Below are positions 35,316 through 48,401 of a DNA stretch of 64,000 bases, one piece after another; within the stretch, counting starts at the first letter, position 1, and each line of letters opens with the position of its first letter. A program made the position numbers and the translations under genes. Below the pieces are notes generated by a model that had not been told where the DNA came from, did no database searches, and worked only from the letters and a program-made list of their open reading frames with translations. Origin of the DNA: Paulownia fortunei (lineage: Eukaryota > Streptophyta > Magnoliopsida > Lamiales > Paulowniaceae); NCBI GenBank assembly GCA_019321725.1, contig CM033108.1:14712060-14776059 (forward strand). The letters are read 5' to 3'.

Positions 35316-35705
35316 AGAGTGTTTATTCGGCAGAATCGAACATCAAATCGAGTTAATCGATTCGGTTCGGTTATTACTGATTTTTGAATATTTCAGTAAT
35401 CATTTTTAAAAAAAAAAAGAGAAATATGTAAATAATAAATATTAGAATTATAATAATATTTTTTTCAGTTTTTAAAAAAATTAAAAATAATATAAAAAGT
35501 AAATAATAGATATAATATGTATATAAAAAATAAAAAAATATAATTTGGTATTTGATACGGTTCTGTAAATCAAAATTAAAAATCGAACCGAATACTTAGT
35601 TTTCAAAAAAATCAAAATTGAATATCAAATTAAAATTTTCAATTTGGACCACAACGAATTTTCAATTTCGATTCAATTTGACCGGAAGTGTAAACACCCC
35701 TAAAT
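35316..35705. repeat. TCGGTTCGGTT-type transposon remnant
   Basis: The left end has GTGTTTATTCGG and ATTCGGTTCGGTTATT. The centre is A+T only. The right end has ACCGGAAGTGTAAACACCCC, roughly inverted relative to the left. This fits a widespread class of non-autonomous plant repeats; the family is not assigned. Confidence 0.5.
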
Positions 35706-37746
35706 ACATAAACTATCTAGATAAATTGGTTTAATTGAAAATGAACACATCAAAATCTATTTCACACAGTACCCAAAACTATAAAATGTAAAAATGTTAA
35801 GAGACCCAGCTTTAGGAAAAATACTTTGGAAAACAGTATTTCAAGATAATTTTAGGAGTTTAAAAATACTAAAAAGCTGTTTGGACTGCGAGTTATGAGT
35901 GACAAGTTTTGCATAGTTAGATTGGAGATGTTTTGAAGTTGAAAAGAGATTCTAGAAAAAGCATTTGGATGGCATTATTTTTAAATTTACTGTTTTTGTA
36001 CAGTTAAATATGAATTTAAAAAACTTAAAAAATAAACCTTCAACCTCATAGTATATTGTTAGTTGCTGAAATGTCATTTAATCCTTTTCTGTTTTTGACA
36101 TATTTTTTTCGAACTTGATAATTTCCTTAATGGTTGCCATAATTATTATATAAAAAATGAGAAGCCCATGGAAAGTACTGCAACTGCTCACTAATTATCA
36201 TTCTACAAAAGTACTAATCAAAATATACACAAACCTTTTGTATGGCCCCGAATGAAATTGGTGCAAGCTATGAAAACTTTGCACCTTTGACTTGACTTCT
36301 TCTGTACATTCATATTAGATCTTTTATTACAATTTTTAATTGTATTTTGTATTTTATAAAATATATACACATCGTCTTGTCTGAATTATAAGATACAATA
36401 CAAAATTTGAATACATAATAAAACAGATAAAGAGGGCAGGCAACCTTCCGACTAAGAAGGGAATTTGTCGTGTGTGAGAACGGGGATTAATTTGCTGCCA
36501 TCCGTGGAAAATGGCTATGAGGTCAGAAAGGAGTACTTGATTAACGCTGTGAAACAACAATATTAAACTCTATGTAAGAATCCATGTAACATATTTGCAT
36601 TTTTCTTGCACAAAATTGGAATCGAAAGATTTCTTCCACAAAGCAAATAATGCGCTTTTTGCAATATGCCGGAAACACCATATGACGCCGTTGGACATTC
36701 TTGGAAACTTGACTTGAATAAGGTTGGAGCATGTTTGCAACCCTCTCAAGTACATTTTCTGATACAACTTTCTCATGAATATATTGTAATTGGTCACCCT
36801 GCATTTGTCTTCTTTAATTCTATTTAATTACTAACCTTGGGAAAGCATATCTATGCTCTTTTGTGAATTTAAATTCCCCTCACCCCTCCTCACTCCCTGG
36901 ACTTAAACAATAATTCAGGTACTGGCTTGCATTCAGGAATTATCAAGAGAACTAAATACAAAATGTCTTTGCGTTTTCAAATCCACCTTAGCATGTGTAC
37001 TAACTTGTAATTGGTCAGTTTGCATTTTCTTTGGCACAATATGAAATATGCATGGAAATAGCTAGGATAATATTAGGCTTAATGTACTTAGATTTTGATG
37101 ATAAATAGGTTTAGAATACCCCAAAACTCTTGTAATCTTATTCTTAACTTAAAAAAGCAGGAGAGACAACAAAGTTCCAAACACAAGTTGAGTTGCTAAC
37201 CAAGTGGGTGAAGGAGGTAGCTAAGTGGAAAACTCAGAGGAACATCACAACAATGAAATCAGATGTGGAGGTTCAAGAAAAGTTCAAACTCAGCAGATAG
37301 TCTCACCTGCGAAAAAAAGACTTCTCGTATTAAAAACAACAAGAATGGTGGAAAAAAACTACAAAAATAAAAAATAAAAAATAAAAAAATGCCGGCAATT
37401 TAAATGAAAAAACAAACAAACAAACATGAGTGTAACAAACAGATTTCAAGGCATAGAGCTTACCACGAACAAATTTTTTGAAGCACCTAAAAGGAGCTTC
37501 CAGAAGATCAGAACAAATTTTTCACACAAAAGAAGATTGTTGATTGTTTCAACAAAAGAATCATCAAAGCAATCTTTGTGCTATAGATTAGATATGGGTG
37601 ATCAATTGAGTCTTGTGTTTGCTATTTGATTGTGTTCAATTGAGTCTTGTATAGGCTGGTACTAGGCCAAATTGAGCTATGTGTATATAGGTTGACTTAA
37701 TCGTAATGTTTTTGGGTGTACATTTACCTATACTTATATACACTCA

Positions 37747-37757
37747 CGCGCGCGCGC

Positions 37758-37806
<49 letters not shown>
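37747..37806. repeat. Compound CG/TA microsatellite
   Basis: An alternating CG tract (37,747-37,757) followed, after a short gap, by an AT dinucleotide run to 37,806. Confidence 0.9.
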
Positions 37807-37808
<2 letters not shown>

Positions 37809-38935
37809 TGTGTGCAAAATATATCGTATATCACCAAATATAACATCTCTTATGCTAATATATTAATTATTTTGGAATACAAGACTTGTGTACTCTTGAG
37901 AGGTGGTTGAATTTTATGTAACTCAATTGATTGTAAAAGTAAGAATTTGTGTTATATGTGAAAAAATTTAGTGGACTCTCCATTAATTTGATGAAGAATA
38001 AACACAGAAGGATTACATTATTTTCAAATTACTATAAAAATTAGTAAGCTTTATTTACGTTTTTGCCCACTTACTTCTGTGATTTATTTACTTAAATGGT
38101 GCATTAGTCAACTGCAACATTCTTATCATTGCATAATAAAAAATTCTTTCAAACAAACAACTCAACTGTTGAACTTACTAGAGTTTTTAAGACTTCTTCC
38201 GCTTCCGAAACATTCGAGTTATCATACAAAGCTAAATGAAACTACTCTGTTAAATGCAACGGCTGACTTTGTTCAAAAGAAAATTGCAAGTTAAATTGAA
38301 AATTTCGAAAATTTTATTTACCTCCCTAAACCCTTTCGTATCAGTGGGCACCAACAATTAAAATCAAGAAATATCATGCAAATTTCCAAGCTAAAACAAC
38401 TAAAAGAGTTAGAAATTCCGTTACGGGTCGACATTCAAATCCCAATACATCAAGACAAAAATAATAATAACCTAAAATATATACAAGAATGAAATTAGTA
38501 AGTAAAAAAAAAAAAAAAAGTGTAGTAACTTACAGAAGTCATGAAATGAGCTCGAGAAATACTGTCAATGGTCCTAAAGAGTTCTTCCAAGTTGGCCTAT
38601 TAGATCGGTTGTGGGGGTGGGAGGATTTTTTAGGATTTTTCTTCACATTTTATATTTTCTCCATAAATGCAAGATAGATTTATCTTTGATTATGTTTGCA
38701 TTGAAGAATTTGAGAGTTCAAATTTTAATCTATAATTATAAATTTTTTAACTTATTTTTGGATGCCTTTATGCCCCGGTTCGACTTCCAAATTAATATTG
38801 TTTTAGTAAAGAGCAAATGAAAATAGATAAATGTGAGAGAGAAAAACAAAAGAGAAACAAATTAATTATAGAAATATTTTTAGAAGATTTATTCATTATT
38901 TCACTGCCTCACCATTTCCAAATTCAAAGCCATAC

Positions 38936-39359
38936 AGATGTGGTATCTTTTCTGATGGATCGTACTCTTGAATGAATTATTATGTGGGATGTTGCTTGCG
39001 TCACAAACAAGCGTTAGAGGTATCGGGGGTATACCCGACGAAGATCCTCCGATGCTCAAGTCAAATTCGGAACAGATCAAATCCAGATAATTGGTTAGTC
39101 GATTAATACTAAAAATATTTTCGTACATTTTAACAATGAGGGTAGACTGTATTTATAATGCTGGTTCCATGATTTTCGTGGGCCTGAGTCTTGGATCATG
39201 TTATTCCTGATGGGCTTAATTTGCATGTTGGAGGCCCGTTTGGAAAATAATTTATGAAGTTCTTGGATTTGGCCTATCTGATGCATCTAGACTCTTCCCA
39301 TAATTCGATTAAATATTTTGGGCTAAGTAAATTGAACCTTTCTGGATTATGGCCCATCA
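38936..39359 (-). repeat. 3' LTR of the Tat element (424 bp)
   Basis: Direct repeat of 52,778-53,201. The LTR ends form a short inverted repeat TGATG...CATCA, with the first T changed to A in this copy. Immediately right lies TAAGCCCCCCACTCTCG, read on the minus strand as a purine-rich AGTGGGGGG tract next to the LTR start, a good polypurine tract. Confidence 0.85.
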
Positions 39360-39681
39360 TAAGCCCCCCACTCTCGAAACAGTCTCGCGTAGGGAGGCAG
39401 CTTGAGAGTAGGAGTCCGAAATTTGAAGAGCAAAGCTTTTAAGAAAAAAAAAAAACTTCTTTCATTTGCCCTTGCCTTGGCATATCCTTCAAGAGTGAAT
39501 TTTGGGACTTACTACTTTCTCTCTCTAAAGTATGGGTCACAAGGTGAGCACTTCATTTTTCCTTCCTCATTCCCTTGCATTTTTTTTCCTTATCACTTTC
39601 ATCCACTTGTCTAGCTATTCACCTTTTCACTTAAGCATTTTGTCAAGCACTTGAAGCACATCACAAACTTAGACTTAGATA

Positions 39682-42238
39682 TTGAATCCTTTCATCACCA
39701 TGAGTCAGCACATAGCACCACACACATGGGGATTCGGGGGTGGGCGTGCCGGGGCACGTCCATCACGGTCATTGTCGTGTGCCACTCCTGGGGGCGGCGC
39801 TATGCTTAGCAGCCAACAACAGCAAGCCGCCGCTACCGAGTTGGGCAGCTTGCTGGCTGTCGTGCTGGGCATCTAGCAAGCAGCGGGCCTCGGCAGCTCG
39901 TAGGCTGCCGACCTACCCAGCAGCTCACAGCGGCGAGCTGCCGCTATCGGTGTTGGTTCACCGCAGCGAGCTGCCTCCAGCAGCAGCTCCATGGGTCAGG
40001 GGTCGTCGTGGCTCGCCTGCTCCTGTAGTCGGATTCCCTTACGACGAGGGATGCGTCATTTCAGGGGTCATCATGGCTCTCCTGCTCCCGCAGTCGTTCC
40101 AAGTAACTTTTCTCACTCTCGAGTTGATTTTAGATATTTTGAGGGTGTTCCGCCTGAGACCATTAAGGCAATAGCTAATTTACCCGACTACAATAGAGAA
40201 TCCTGGGAAGTAGAAGAGTTTAGTGAATCTAGTAAGAGTAGTAGTTCACCCGAGTTAGGAGAGTGATCATCATAAAAAATCAAGGGAGAGAGCGATGAGG
40301 CCGAATCAGATGAGTGTGGGAGGCTTCCCATATCTATTGAGCCTAGTTGGATATTGGATGTAGAGGTGTGTGATACTTATTTGACTGTTGGGGATCTTAG
40401 AGTGTTGCGTAAAAAGTTTGTACTACCATCTTGCTATAAATTAGTCCTTCATAACATAGGTGACAGGATCACATGTCCTCCGAGTGATCATTTCACAGTA
40501 TACATAGCTTACTTTACCAGTGGGTTCACCATCCCCCTTCTCCTCTCCTTATTGAGATCATGCGGAGTCTAGGTATTGGGCTCAACCAGCTCACCCCTAG
40601 TGCCCTACTATCTTTTGCGGGTTTTTGCTACCAGTTAGAAGTGTTTGGACTTTCTGTCAGCCTAGATAGTTTTCATTCTCTCTTCGTGGTTCAGAGAGTA
40701 CCTCACGAGTCTTTCTTCTATTTCTATCCTTGTGTGGGTTTCAAGTTTTTGGGAGGGAGCCCTTCATCCCGTGGTCCTTGGAAAGAGCATTTTCTGTATG
40801 TTAGGGATGGTGGATGGGAAATTCCCACGACTTGGAGTAGCATGCCTACCAAAATACATCTTAGCAAGGTTCATTATAACATTCAACTTAGATGTAGAGG
40901 GATGAGATTGTTCGAAGCCTTATTTGATCCGACTTGTTTGGTTCTGCTAGGTAGTTACAACTTAACTACTTCTCCTTAGTACTTTTTGTTGCCCACATAC
41001 TTTACTTAGTATTTTTGTTGCTTTGATTATTTTTGCTTGCTCTATATTTTTTCTGATGTTCTCTCTTTGTCCTTTGTATCTAAGAAGGTGGACTTTGCAA
41101 CACTCCGTTCCCATAAATTAGCGGAGATAGGCACTTCTCGTCCTCCAAGGCGTAGTGCAGCACCTAGGGTGCGAGAGGAAAATCGTCGAGGTGGAGCTGA
41201 GATCGGCCGTAGTAGTCATGGCAGTGGGATGTCTTCTCCCCCTCGCATTGGGGTGATGAGCATCGATCATCATCACTAGATATTGGGCATGGTAGTAAAG
41301 CTACTACTAGTGATGATGTGCCTACGGCTAGTACCAAGAGGCCTCGGGACTTTTCTTTGGTTTCTCCTCCTTGCCCAGGTGGGGGGAAGTGTCTATTCAG
41401 TTATGGGGTTAGTCAGGTAGAGGGGGTGGAGTCCTTGTGGGATGCTCAGGACCACTACTTGGCTTGGAAAAGGATGTGCCCGGTTATCAGTACTTATGAT
41501 GTGAACAGACTAGAGGCAATACCTGATCTCGTGATTGTAGAGGCTATTGCTGGAGAGTTCACTCGGATGAGCTTTTGCCGTAGTGTTTGCTTTTTTACTT
41601 ACTTTCTTGTGATTTATGATGTGTATATATCACTAGTATAATCAATCTTTGTTGATACTGTAGGGCATTACCGTCGCCTTGATCTTTGTTGAACGTGGGA
41701 GAGTTATAAGGAAAACTTGAATATACTTGAGGCTGCCGAGAAGAGGAGCATGGCGGAGATTGCGCAACTCAAAGAAGAGGTAAAAAACTCCAAGAGAAGT
41801 ATGAGTAGGAGGAGGCAACGGGGAGGGCTCTGCAGGAGATGTACGAGCAGAAGCGACGCTCAGGGAGAAAGTTCCTCAATCAGAAGCTGGGAGGGCCTTT
41901 GTTATGGAGAGGCAGAGAAGGCGATTACAGCATATCAGCCTTCTCCTACTTTCGAGGAAGTTGTCATGCAGCGAGCTATGTATATGATGATGTCGTGCGT
42001 GATTATAGATGCCAGCTACGCAAGTCGGGGTGTATGCCAGATGAGGTAGTGATGCTGATTGATCCTCATATTCCTGAGTTGGAGGGTGTGACATCGCTGC
42101 GAAGGGTGACGAGCATGTTGATATTCTGGGTGACGATGATGCAGAAGAGAGGTTACTGGTGCTACTCACTCGATTCCACCCGCCGAGTAGAGATGCTAGC
42201 TGATAGGACTTGGACTTTATTTTAATATTTCTGGACAA
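39682..42238 (+). pseudogene. Antisense accessory ORF of the Tat element (gypsy-type transposon domain), frameshifted
   Basis: Coding-like plus-strand sequence, antisense to gag-pol and placed between pol and the 3' LTR. In order: a GC-rich Ala/Gly/Ser start (39,682-40,060); FEGVPPETIKAIANLP and an acidic Ser-rich stretch; a conserved globular block (40,354-40,980) with FTSGFTIPL, a frameshift near 40,540 in a C-rich run, then PSALLSFAGF and KEHFLYVRDGGWEIP; a basic segment (41,070-41,279); a coiled-coil-like stretch AEKRSMAEIAQLKEEVKNSK (about 41,735-41,795); and a C-terminal block with SYFRG and EVVMLIDPHIPELEGV. It resembles the plant 'putative gypsy type transposon' family (Transposase_28). 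The function is unknown; it is broken by several frameshifts. Confidence 0.7.
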
Positions 42239-42928
42239 AGCCTTGATGTTAGGAATTATGGATTATCGTAGTTTCGTTTGGTGTTGGTAACATTTGACTT
42301 TAGTTTGTTATGTGTTATACTTCAGCACATGATGTTTTTGGTATTGAACTATTTTCTTGTTGTTATTGTTGATATGCATTGTTTTGATTTGCTTATGTTA
42401 TCTTACGGTCTTGTGCAAAAATGCATGTTGTTCATACCCATAATATGATCGACCCTAGTATATTGCTCTCATTTCCCAAAGCATTACATCTCAAGCCACC
42501 CATGCAACTTCTCCTGGGGTTAGAAGTAGACCAACCCTAGGGGATGCGAAAAGAATGTGGGGGATGAATTAGAGGTGGGCAGGTCGAGCTCTTTGTGGCT
42601 CGGCCTGCCATGCTATCGTGCTTTTCCTGTGACCTCAGGAGGAGTTGAGCTATGGGATTCTAGGGTTGAGTTATCTAGGCTCTTTGATGACCTTAAGGGA
42701 ATCTCGTCGACTCTCGGGGGTCGATGGCGCTATAGAAATAGAAGACTTGTTGTTGTTTGTACTAGCATGTAGACGAAAGATAATTTTATTGATAACTTCA
42801 TGAATCAACACAATGTACAAAGCTAAGGTTCATAGGGAATCCTTGAAAAATTCTAGACTAGGAATAGAAATTATTGTTCTCACGTAGGAGAAAAATATAA
42901 AAAATTCTTAAAGTAAACGAGCTCCACA
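42239..42928. other. Spacer between antisense ORF and pol end
   Basis: Internal non-coding part of the Tat element. One open frame at 42,557-42,772 (plus) has no recognised similarity. Nothing else is supported. Confidence 0.5.
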
Positions 42929-42966
42929 TTACTGGTAGAATTTCTTTAAGTTGGCTATGTTCCAAG
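42929..42966 (-). pseudogene. Last codons of the Tat element pol gene
   Basis: The minus strand reads WNIANLKKFYQ then TAA at 42,931-42,929, the usual end of Tat/gypsy pol (WNxANLKKYY). The 2.2-kb LTR insertion at 42,967 separates it from the rest of the integrase. Confidence 0.75.
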
Positions 42967-45178
42967 TGTTGGTTCGCTATAATCGCAGGGGTATACGCAG
43001 CGGAAAATTAAAATTTTTATCAAACATAAATTTAACCCCTTTGATTCGAAAGCGATTTTAATGATTGCGCTTATTCAAGTGAATATATAATAAATATAAA
43101 ATCGGATTATACCTTTCGTGTACTCCGGTTGTTGTAGGGAAGAAGCAATCAATTGCTTATACTAGACTATCAGAACTCGCAGGGATCCAAGTGTCTCCCC
43201 TCTATCAGGTCCACGATACGGAAAGCAACACCAATTAAAAGGATTCGCTAGTATCCTTTTAATTGTTTACTAATCTAGAACCGGAGTATATTTTCAAGAA
43301 CAATAAAGATTGATTCTTTAAGTTCTTGAAACAATAATATGAAGAAAATAACAAGAAACTGATTTTCTTTTCATTTCTTTTCTTTTTTTGAAGAGTAAAA
43401 ATAGAAGACTTTAAACAAAATATTTTTGCTCAAAATTTTTGAATTGAATTATGTAATTTTCATCCCTCATATATATAGGGCTGAAAATTTTAATCCTTTT
43501 CCAACTCTTGAAAGTTTTTCTATTTTGAACTACTTCAAAACCTTATCTTAGAAGGATTCCAAATCTTCCAAAAACTCTTCTTTTTTCACTCTTCTATTGT
43601 ATGTGGACTAATTTGAGACTACATTAATCATCAAAATTGTCTACATACATTGTTGATATTAATTTGAACTCTTCAAATAATATCAAGATAGATATATATC
43701 ATATATATATATACTATAATTATATTTATACATAAATTAAATCTTAGTGGCCTATTTTATCCTATAAAATTGGTCACTATATTTATTTATCTATAAATGT
43801 GTTAATTAAATAAATTATATTTATTTAATTTATTCTCTTCATACTTTAGTGGGCTTCTTAAGTGATCCACATTTATTTTGGGCTTGGATTCAAAAATCCC
43901 CAAATCAATTCAATTGATTCAATCCCAATTTAATCAATCCAATTGATTAATTTAATTTACTCCAATTGGGCTTCCTAATCAAATTAGGTCCAATTAAATA
44001 ATCCAATTATTTAATTGAATAATTTAATTTAACTATTAAATTAAATAGAACCCTTAATTAATTAATTGATCAGTATTAATTAATTAATTTCCAATCATTG
44101 GATAAAATCTAAAATTAAAAATGTTACTTTCCATAAAGATGTGTGACCCTCTTAGGTTCACTACTAAGCTAGTAGTGGGTTTGCAACATTTGCAACTTAT
44201 GAATAATAATTATTCCAATTAATTAATCCGCTTGGAATCAACTCCTTAATTCCAAAAACCTCACTATCCATGAAAACACCTAACAAGTAATCATGGCAAA
44301 CTAGTCTTAGGTGAAATAGCGAGTAAACCTATTTGAGTTGTGAGTACCATACACGTACGGTCCTTTCGACAGCTAATCTCCTGATTGAATCTAAGACATG
44401 GATTATAAGTCGAAACCCTAAATGATTCAATTGCTGTGATCCCATTTCAAGTTCCAATGATTCTTGATGAATCACAATTCATTCTGTTTTGGCAAGGTCT
44501 TTGAATCACGAACTATGAAAATACAGGAGATTCCCTTATTTAAAAAAACAAGTGTCGAATTCTATGTTGGCCACTGACAAACCTCCATGCACACCAGTGC
44601 AACACCCAACATACCCCCTTTGTGATTGTCAAGCAATCAGAAGATATATCAAAGTGTTGCAGGATGCACACAAGGCTACCATCGTGCCTCAAGTCTGAGG
44701 ACTAGTCGTGTACTATCGCAACACAGAAATTCTTATTTCGATGGGCAAAGCCTCCAACTAAGAATTTCTTGCGGGCCATATTCGGTGTACTTGTTCCCTA
44801 ACAAGTACCCACATATATGCACTTACGTCTCTACGCTAATGCCAATGGAATGTGACATCCTCGTCTCACGAGCATGCATTATATGTACGAGTCTTATTGA
44901 GCTATTTGATGTTCCATCTCAAAAAACTCTCGACTTGGAACTTATTTAAGACCAAAGCCTTAGAGGCATGTTCCATGATCGCCATCATATGCGCGACCAT
45001 GCCCCGTAGCTAAATTTGGTTTAAGGACTTTATCTAATGTGCAGAAATAAAAAATGCAAGACATAAGATAAAGAAAATGCCTTTTTATTAATATGATTTC
45101 CAATAAGATTGTCTTTACAAAAGCAAAAGAGTATAATACACCCAATCTAATTGGGTCATTGGGCATCCTACTCTAACA
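42967..45178 (-). mobile_element. Solo-LTR-like insertion 1 (2,212 bp), TSD CCAAG
   Basis: Ends are TGTTGG and CTAACA on the plus strand. The direct repeat CCAAG flanks it exactly (42,962-42,966 and 45,179-45,183). It is a close relative of 49,731-51,956 along its whole length. Read on the minus strand it begins TGTTAGAGTAGGATGCCC. The size, TG...CA ends and 5-bp duplication fit a solo LTR or a non-autonomous LTR element. I found no internal gag-pol or internal LTR pair. The superfamily is not resolved. Confidence 0.85.
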
Positions 45179-45183
45179 CCAAG

Positions 45184-46302
45184 TACGTGGTACATCCTTC
45201 CCATATGATTGCTGGAGTCGATATGCTCCAGTGTTCACTATTTCTGTAACCTTGTATGGGCATTCCCACTTCGGGTCAAGCTTACCTAGCTAGAGCGAGA
45301 CCTCCGCCTTTCTCATCACTAGATCCCCTACTTGGAAAAATGTGGGGCGTACTATGGAGTTGTATGCCCTAGCCATTCTTGCCCAGTACATTTCTGCTCG
45401 GGCTGACGTTTTCTCTCTTAATTTAGCTACAAGATCAAGGTTCACTCGCAATGCTTCATCATTGTGCTGAGGTGAGTACTACGCCACCCTCCACGATGGT
45501 TCTTCTATCTCTACGGGGGCAATCACCTCTATGCCGTAGGTGAGATTGAAAGGGGACTCATCAGTTGACATTCATAGAGTAGTACGGTAGGCCCACAAGA
45601 TACTTGGAAGCCCATCCAACCAAGCTTTTTTTTTTGTTCCCAATCTGTCTTAATGTGCTATAATATAGTGCGGTTAGTTACTTTAGTTTGGTCGTTGGCT
45701 TGGGGTTGTAGATAAGTGTAAAAAACTATTTGATCGAGAGGCCTTGGTAGCACTCTCAAATCTTAGAACCTTGAAACTATGTTCCATTATCTGATATTAT
45801 TACTTGAGGTATTCCAAAATGACAGATGGCGTTTTTCCATAAAAACTTAATTACCTCCTTTTCCGATATCTTGGCCAGGGGTTTTGCTTCCACTCACTTA
45901 GTGAAATAGTCCACTGCTACTATAAAAAACTTTATTTGTCCCGTAGCAGAAAGGAATGGACCAATGAAATCCATTCTTGTCTGGGCGAAGAGGCGTGGGC
46001 TCTCCAAGGGCTGTAGTGGCACGGCCGGTTGGTGTGAGATGTTGGCATGCTCTTGGCATGCACGATATCACAAAACTAACTCCTTAGCATCACTCAACAT
46101 GGTGGGCCAAAAAATAGCCCTGTTGTAATGCTTTAGCAGTGAGGGCCTTACCGCCGAGGTGGTCGCCACAGATTCCCTCATGAATCTCCCGAAGGACATA
46201 GTTTGCATTGGTCAGAGGAAGATATTTCAAGTAGGGTAATGAGAAACCTCTTTTGTATAGCTCACCATCAATAATTACGAAATGTGAAGCATGCGCCCTC
46301 AC
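45184..46302 (-). pseudogene. Tat element integrase, decayed
   Basis: The minus strand shows LREIHEGICGDHLGGKALTA (zinc-binding HHCC start), RMDFIGPF (first catalytic Asp), AVDYFTK, ISDNGT followed by F (second Asp) and C-terminal traces to the insertion at 45,178. At least eight in-frame stops interrupt it. It continues after the insertion at 42,966. Confidence 0.8.
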
Positions 46303-46418
46303 CTTACGGGCTTAACTAGGGGTTAGGGGCACGTCTCATGTTGTTAAGTACTTGACAGTGACATCCTTCCAGCTTGACTTCTTGGTGTCTGTACATAGGA
46401 TTAACAATCTTTCTCCTT

Positions 46419-46910
46419 CTATCTCTGGTTTTCTTGAAGTGAGGAAGGTAACCTACAATTATGAATACTAGCCATGGAGCTAGCAATCTTGGCAAGTTTA
46501 TTGGCCGTTGAGTTTTCGGCTCTAGGGACTTGCTTTACTTCGCACATGTCGAACTTGGCTAGTAACTCTTTTGCCAACTCCAGATACTTAACCATTTTCT
46601 CACCTTTAGCCTCGTACATGCCTCCCACTTGATTGACCACAAGCTGTGAGTCACTGTAGATTATCAACTTCTTTGCTCATGTAGTGAAGGCCAACTTGCC
46701 ACTGGCCAAAAATGCTTCATTCTCTGCTTTATTATTGGATGTAGGGAATTGAAACCTTATAGCGTACTCAAACTTGTTCTCCTGTGGACTTTCAAGAACT
46801 ATTCCAGCTCCACTCCCAGTTACCATAAATGATCTGTCCACATATAGAGTCCAGGTGGGGAGTGAGCTATTTACTCCATCCGAAATTATTTCCACAAAGA
46901 AATCCACCAA
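46419..46910 (-). pseudogene. Second (archaeal-type) RNase H domain of the Tat element
   Basis: Two adjacent open segments. The first has WTLYVDRSF, GSGAGIVLESP and NNKAENEA; the second has IYSDSQLVVNQVGGMYEAKG and QVPRAENSTANKLAK. This is the additional RNase H found downstream of the ordinary one in Tat elements, and the main reason for the lineage call. A break separates the segments near 46,675. Confidence 0.85.
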
Positions 46911-46964
46911 GACTTGCGCCTTTATAGCGGGTCGAGGACGAAACTCGATGCTATGTTGACTAAG

Positions 46965-48150
46965 CTATACTGCCCACTTCACCATTCTGCCTGATATTTC
47001 AGGGCTCATTAATATATGCTTGAGGGGGTGGTTGGTCAAGACAACCATAGGATGAGATTGAAAGTACGGACGGAGTTTTCTTGCTGCCACAACTAAGATG
47101 AGGGTGAGCTTTTCTATGTTCGGGTACCTCTGCTCTGCGCCTTGCAGGATACGACTAACGTAGTAGACCGGGTGGTGTTTTCTCCCTTCTTGGCACACTA
47201 GCACGACACTAACTGTTTTATTTGTTACCGTTAAGTAAAGGAACAAAGTGTCCCCTACTTCGGACTTTGTAAGTAAAGGCGGAGAAACTAAGTATCTCTT
47301 CAATTCTTCGAATGCCTGCTGGAATGCCTCTGTCCAATTAAAACTTTTCCTTTCTCTGAGAACTTTAAAGAAAGGGAGCCCCTTGTCTGTGGACCGTGAT
47401 ATAAAATAGTTCAAGGCCGCCAATTATCCGGTCAGCTACTGGATATGCTTAATAGTACGGGGAGGGGGCATAGTTATTATGGCCTCTATCTTCTCGGGGT
47501 TGACTTCTATTCCTCTTTGTGAGATCATATACCCCAAGAACTTCCCTCTGTGTACTCCAAATGTACACTTGGTTGGGTTGAGTTTCATGCGGTAGGCTCC
47601 ATCACGTGGTTGGAAGCTCGACCACTTTTGACGAGCATGTCGTCGATGTATACTTTCATGTTGCGCCCTATCAGGTGCTCAAATATTTGGTTAGCAAGTT
47701 ATTGATAGGTTGCGCTAGCATTTTTTAATCTGAAGGGCATCACTTCATAGCAAAAGATCCCCTGATTAGTAATAAAACTAGTCTTCTCGTGATCCTCCGA
47801 TGCGAGGCGGATTTGGTTGTAACCCTAGTAGGCATTAAGAAAACTCAGCACTTCGTATCCTAATGTAGAGTCCACCAACATATCTATGCGCGGTAGAGGG
47901 AATGGATCTTTTGGACATGCCTTATTAAGATCTGTAAAATCAATGCATAAATGCCACTTGCCTTCCGAACTTAGGTACCAACACAACATTAGTCAGCCAT
48001 TCTGGATAATGGACTGGGCGAACATACTTTGCTACTAGCAATTTATCGACTTCTTCCTTAATGTGTTGCGACCTCTTAGGGTAAATGTTCTCTTTTTTGT
48101 TTTATCGATTTAAACATCAGGTCGATGTTGAGCCGATGGATTGCCAATTT
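46965..48150 (-). pseudogene. Tat element reverse transcriptase and first RNase H, decayed
   Basis: RT motifs on the minus strand: CIDFTDLNKACPKDPFPLP (about 47,945-47,885), SFITNQGIFCYEVMPF, and YIDDML (catalytic Asp pair, about 47,660-47,643). RNase H follows: FNWTEAFQQAFEELK, HHPVYYVSRILQGAEQRY and LTNHPLKHIL. Stops near 47,430 and in the RT body break the frame, although the Asp pair survives. Confidence 0.85.
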
Positions 48151-48401
48151 AGGGGGATGCTAATCAAGTCTCCCATCCCCCATGCAAAAATATCTGTATT
48201 ATATCAGAGAAAAGCTACCAACCTTTCCTCCATATCAGGGGTTAAGTCGGTTCCTATCTTCGTTATCTTAGATGAATCTCCTGGGACCATCTCAAAAACT
48301 TTAAGTTCTTCAACGGCCTCCAACCTAGCCTCGTCAAGTTTCCTGTTCCTGACTTTAGGCTCTCTCTTCCTCAAGTTTTTCTACGACCTCAATTCCCATT
48401 T

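Larger units (their letters stand above)
33796..38935. other. AT-rich intergenic region with simple repeats
   Basis: No gene recognised. It holds an A28 run (34,077-34,104), an (AT)20 run (35,229-35,268), a repeat remnant (35,316-35,705) and a CG then TA microsatellite (37,747-37,806). An overlapping pair of minus-strand ORFs at 36,541-36,804 has no similarity I can name. Confidence 0.65.

Noticed and set aside
46774..46959. Plus-strand ORF inside the Tat element
   Set aside because: It is the shadow of the minus-strand RNase H coding sequence.
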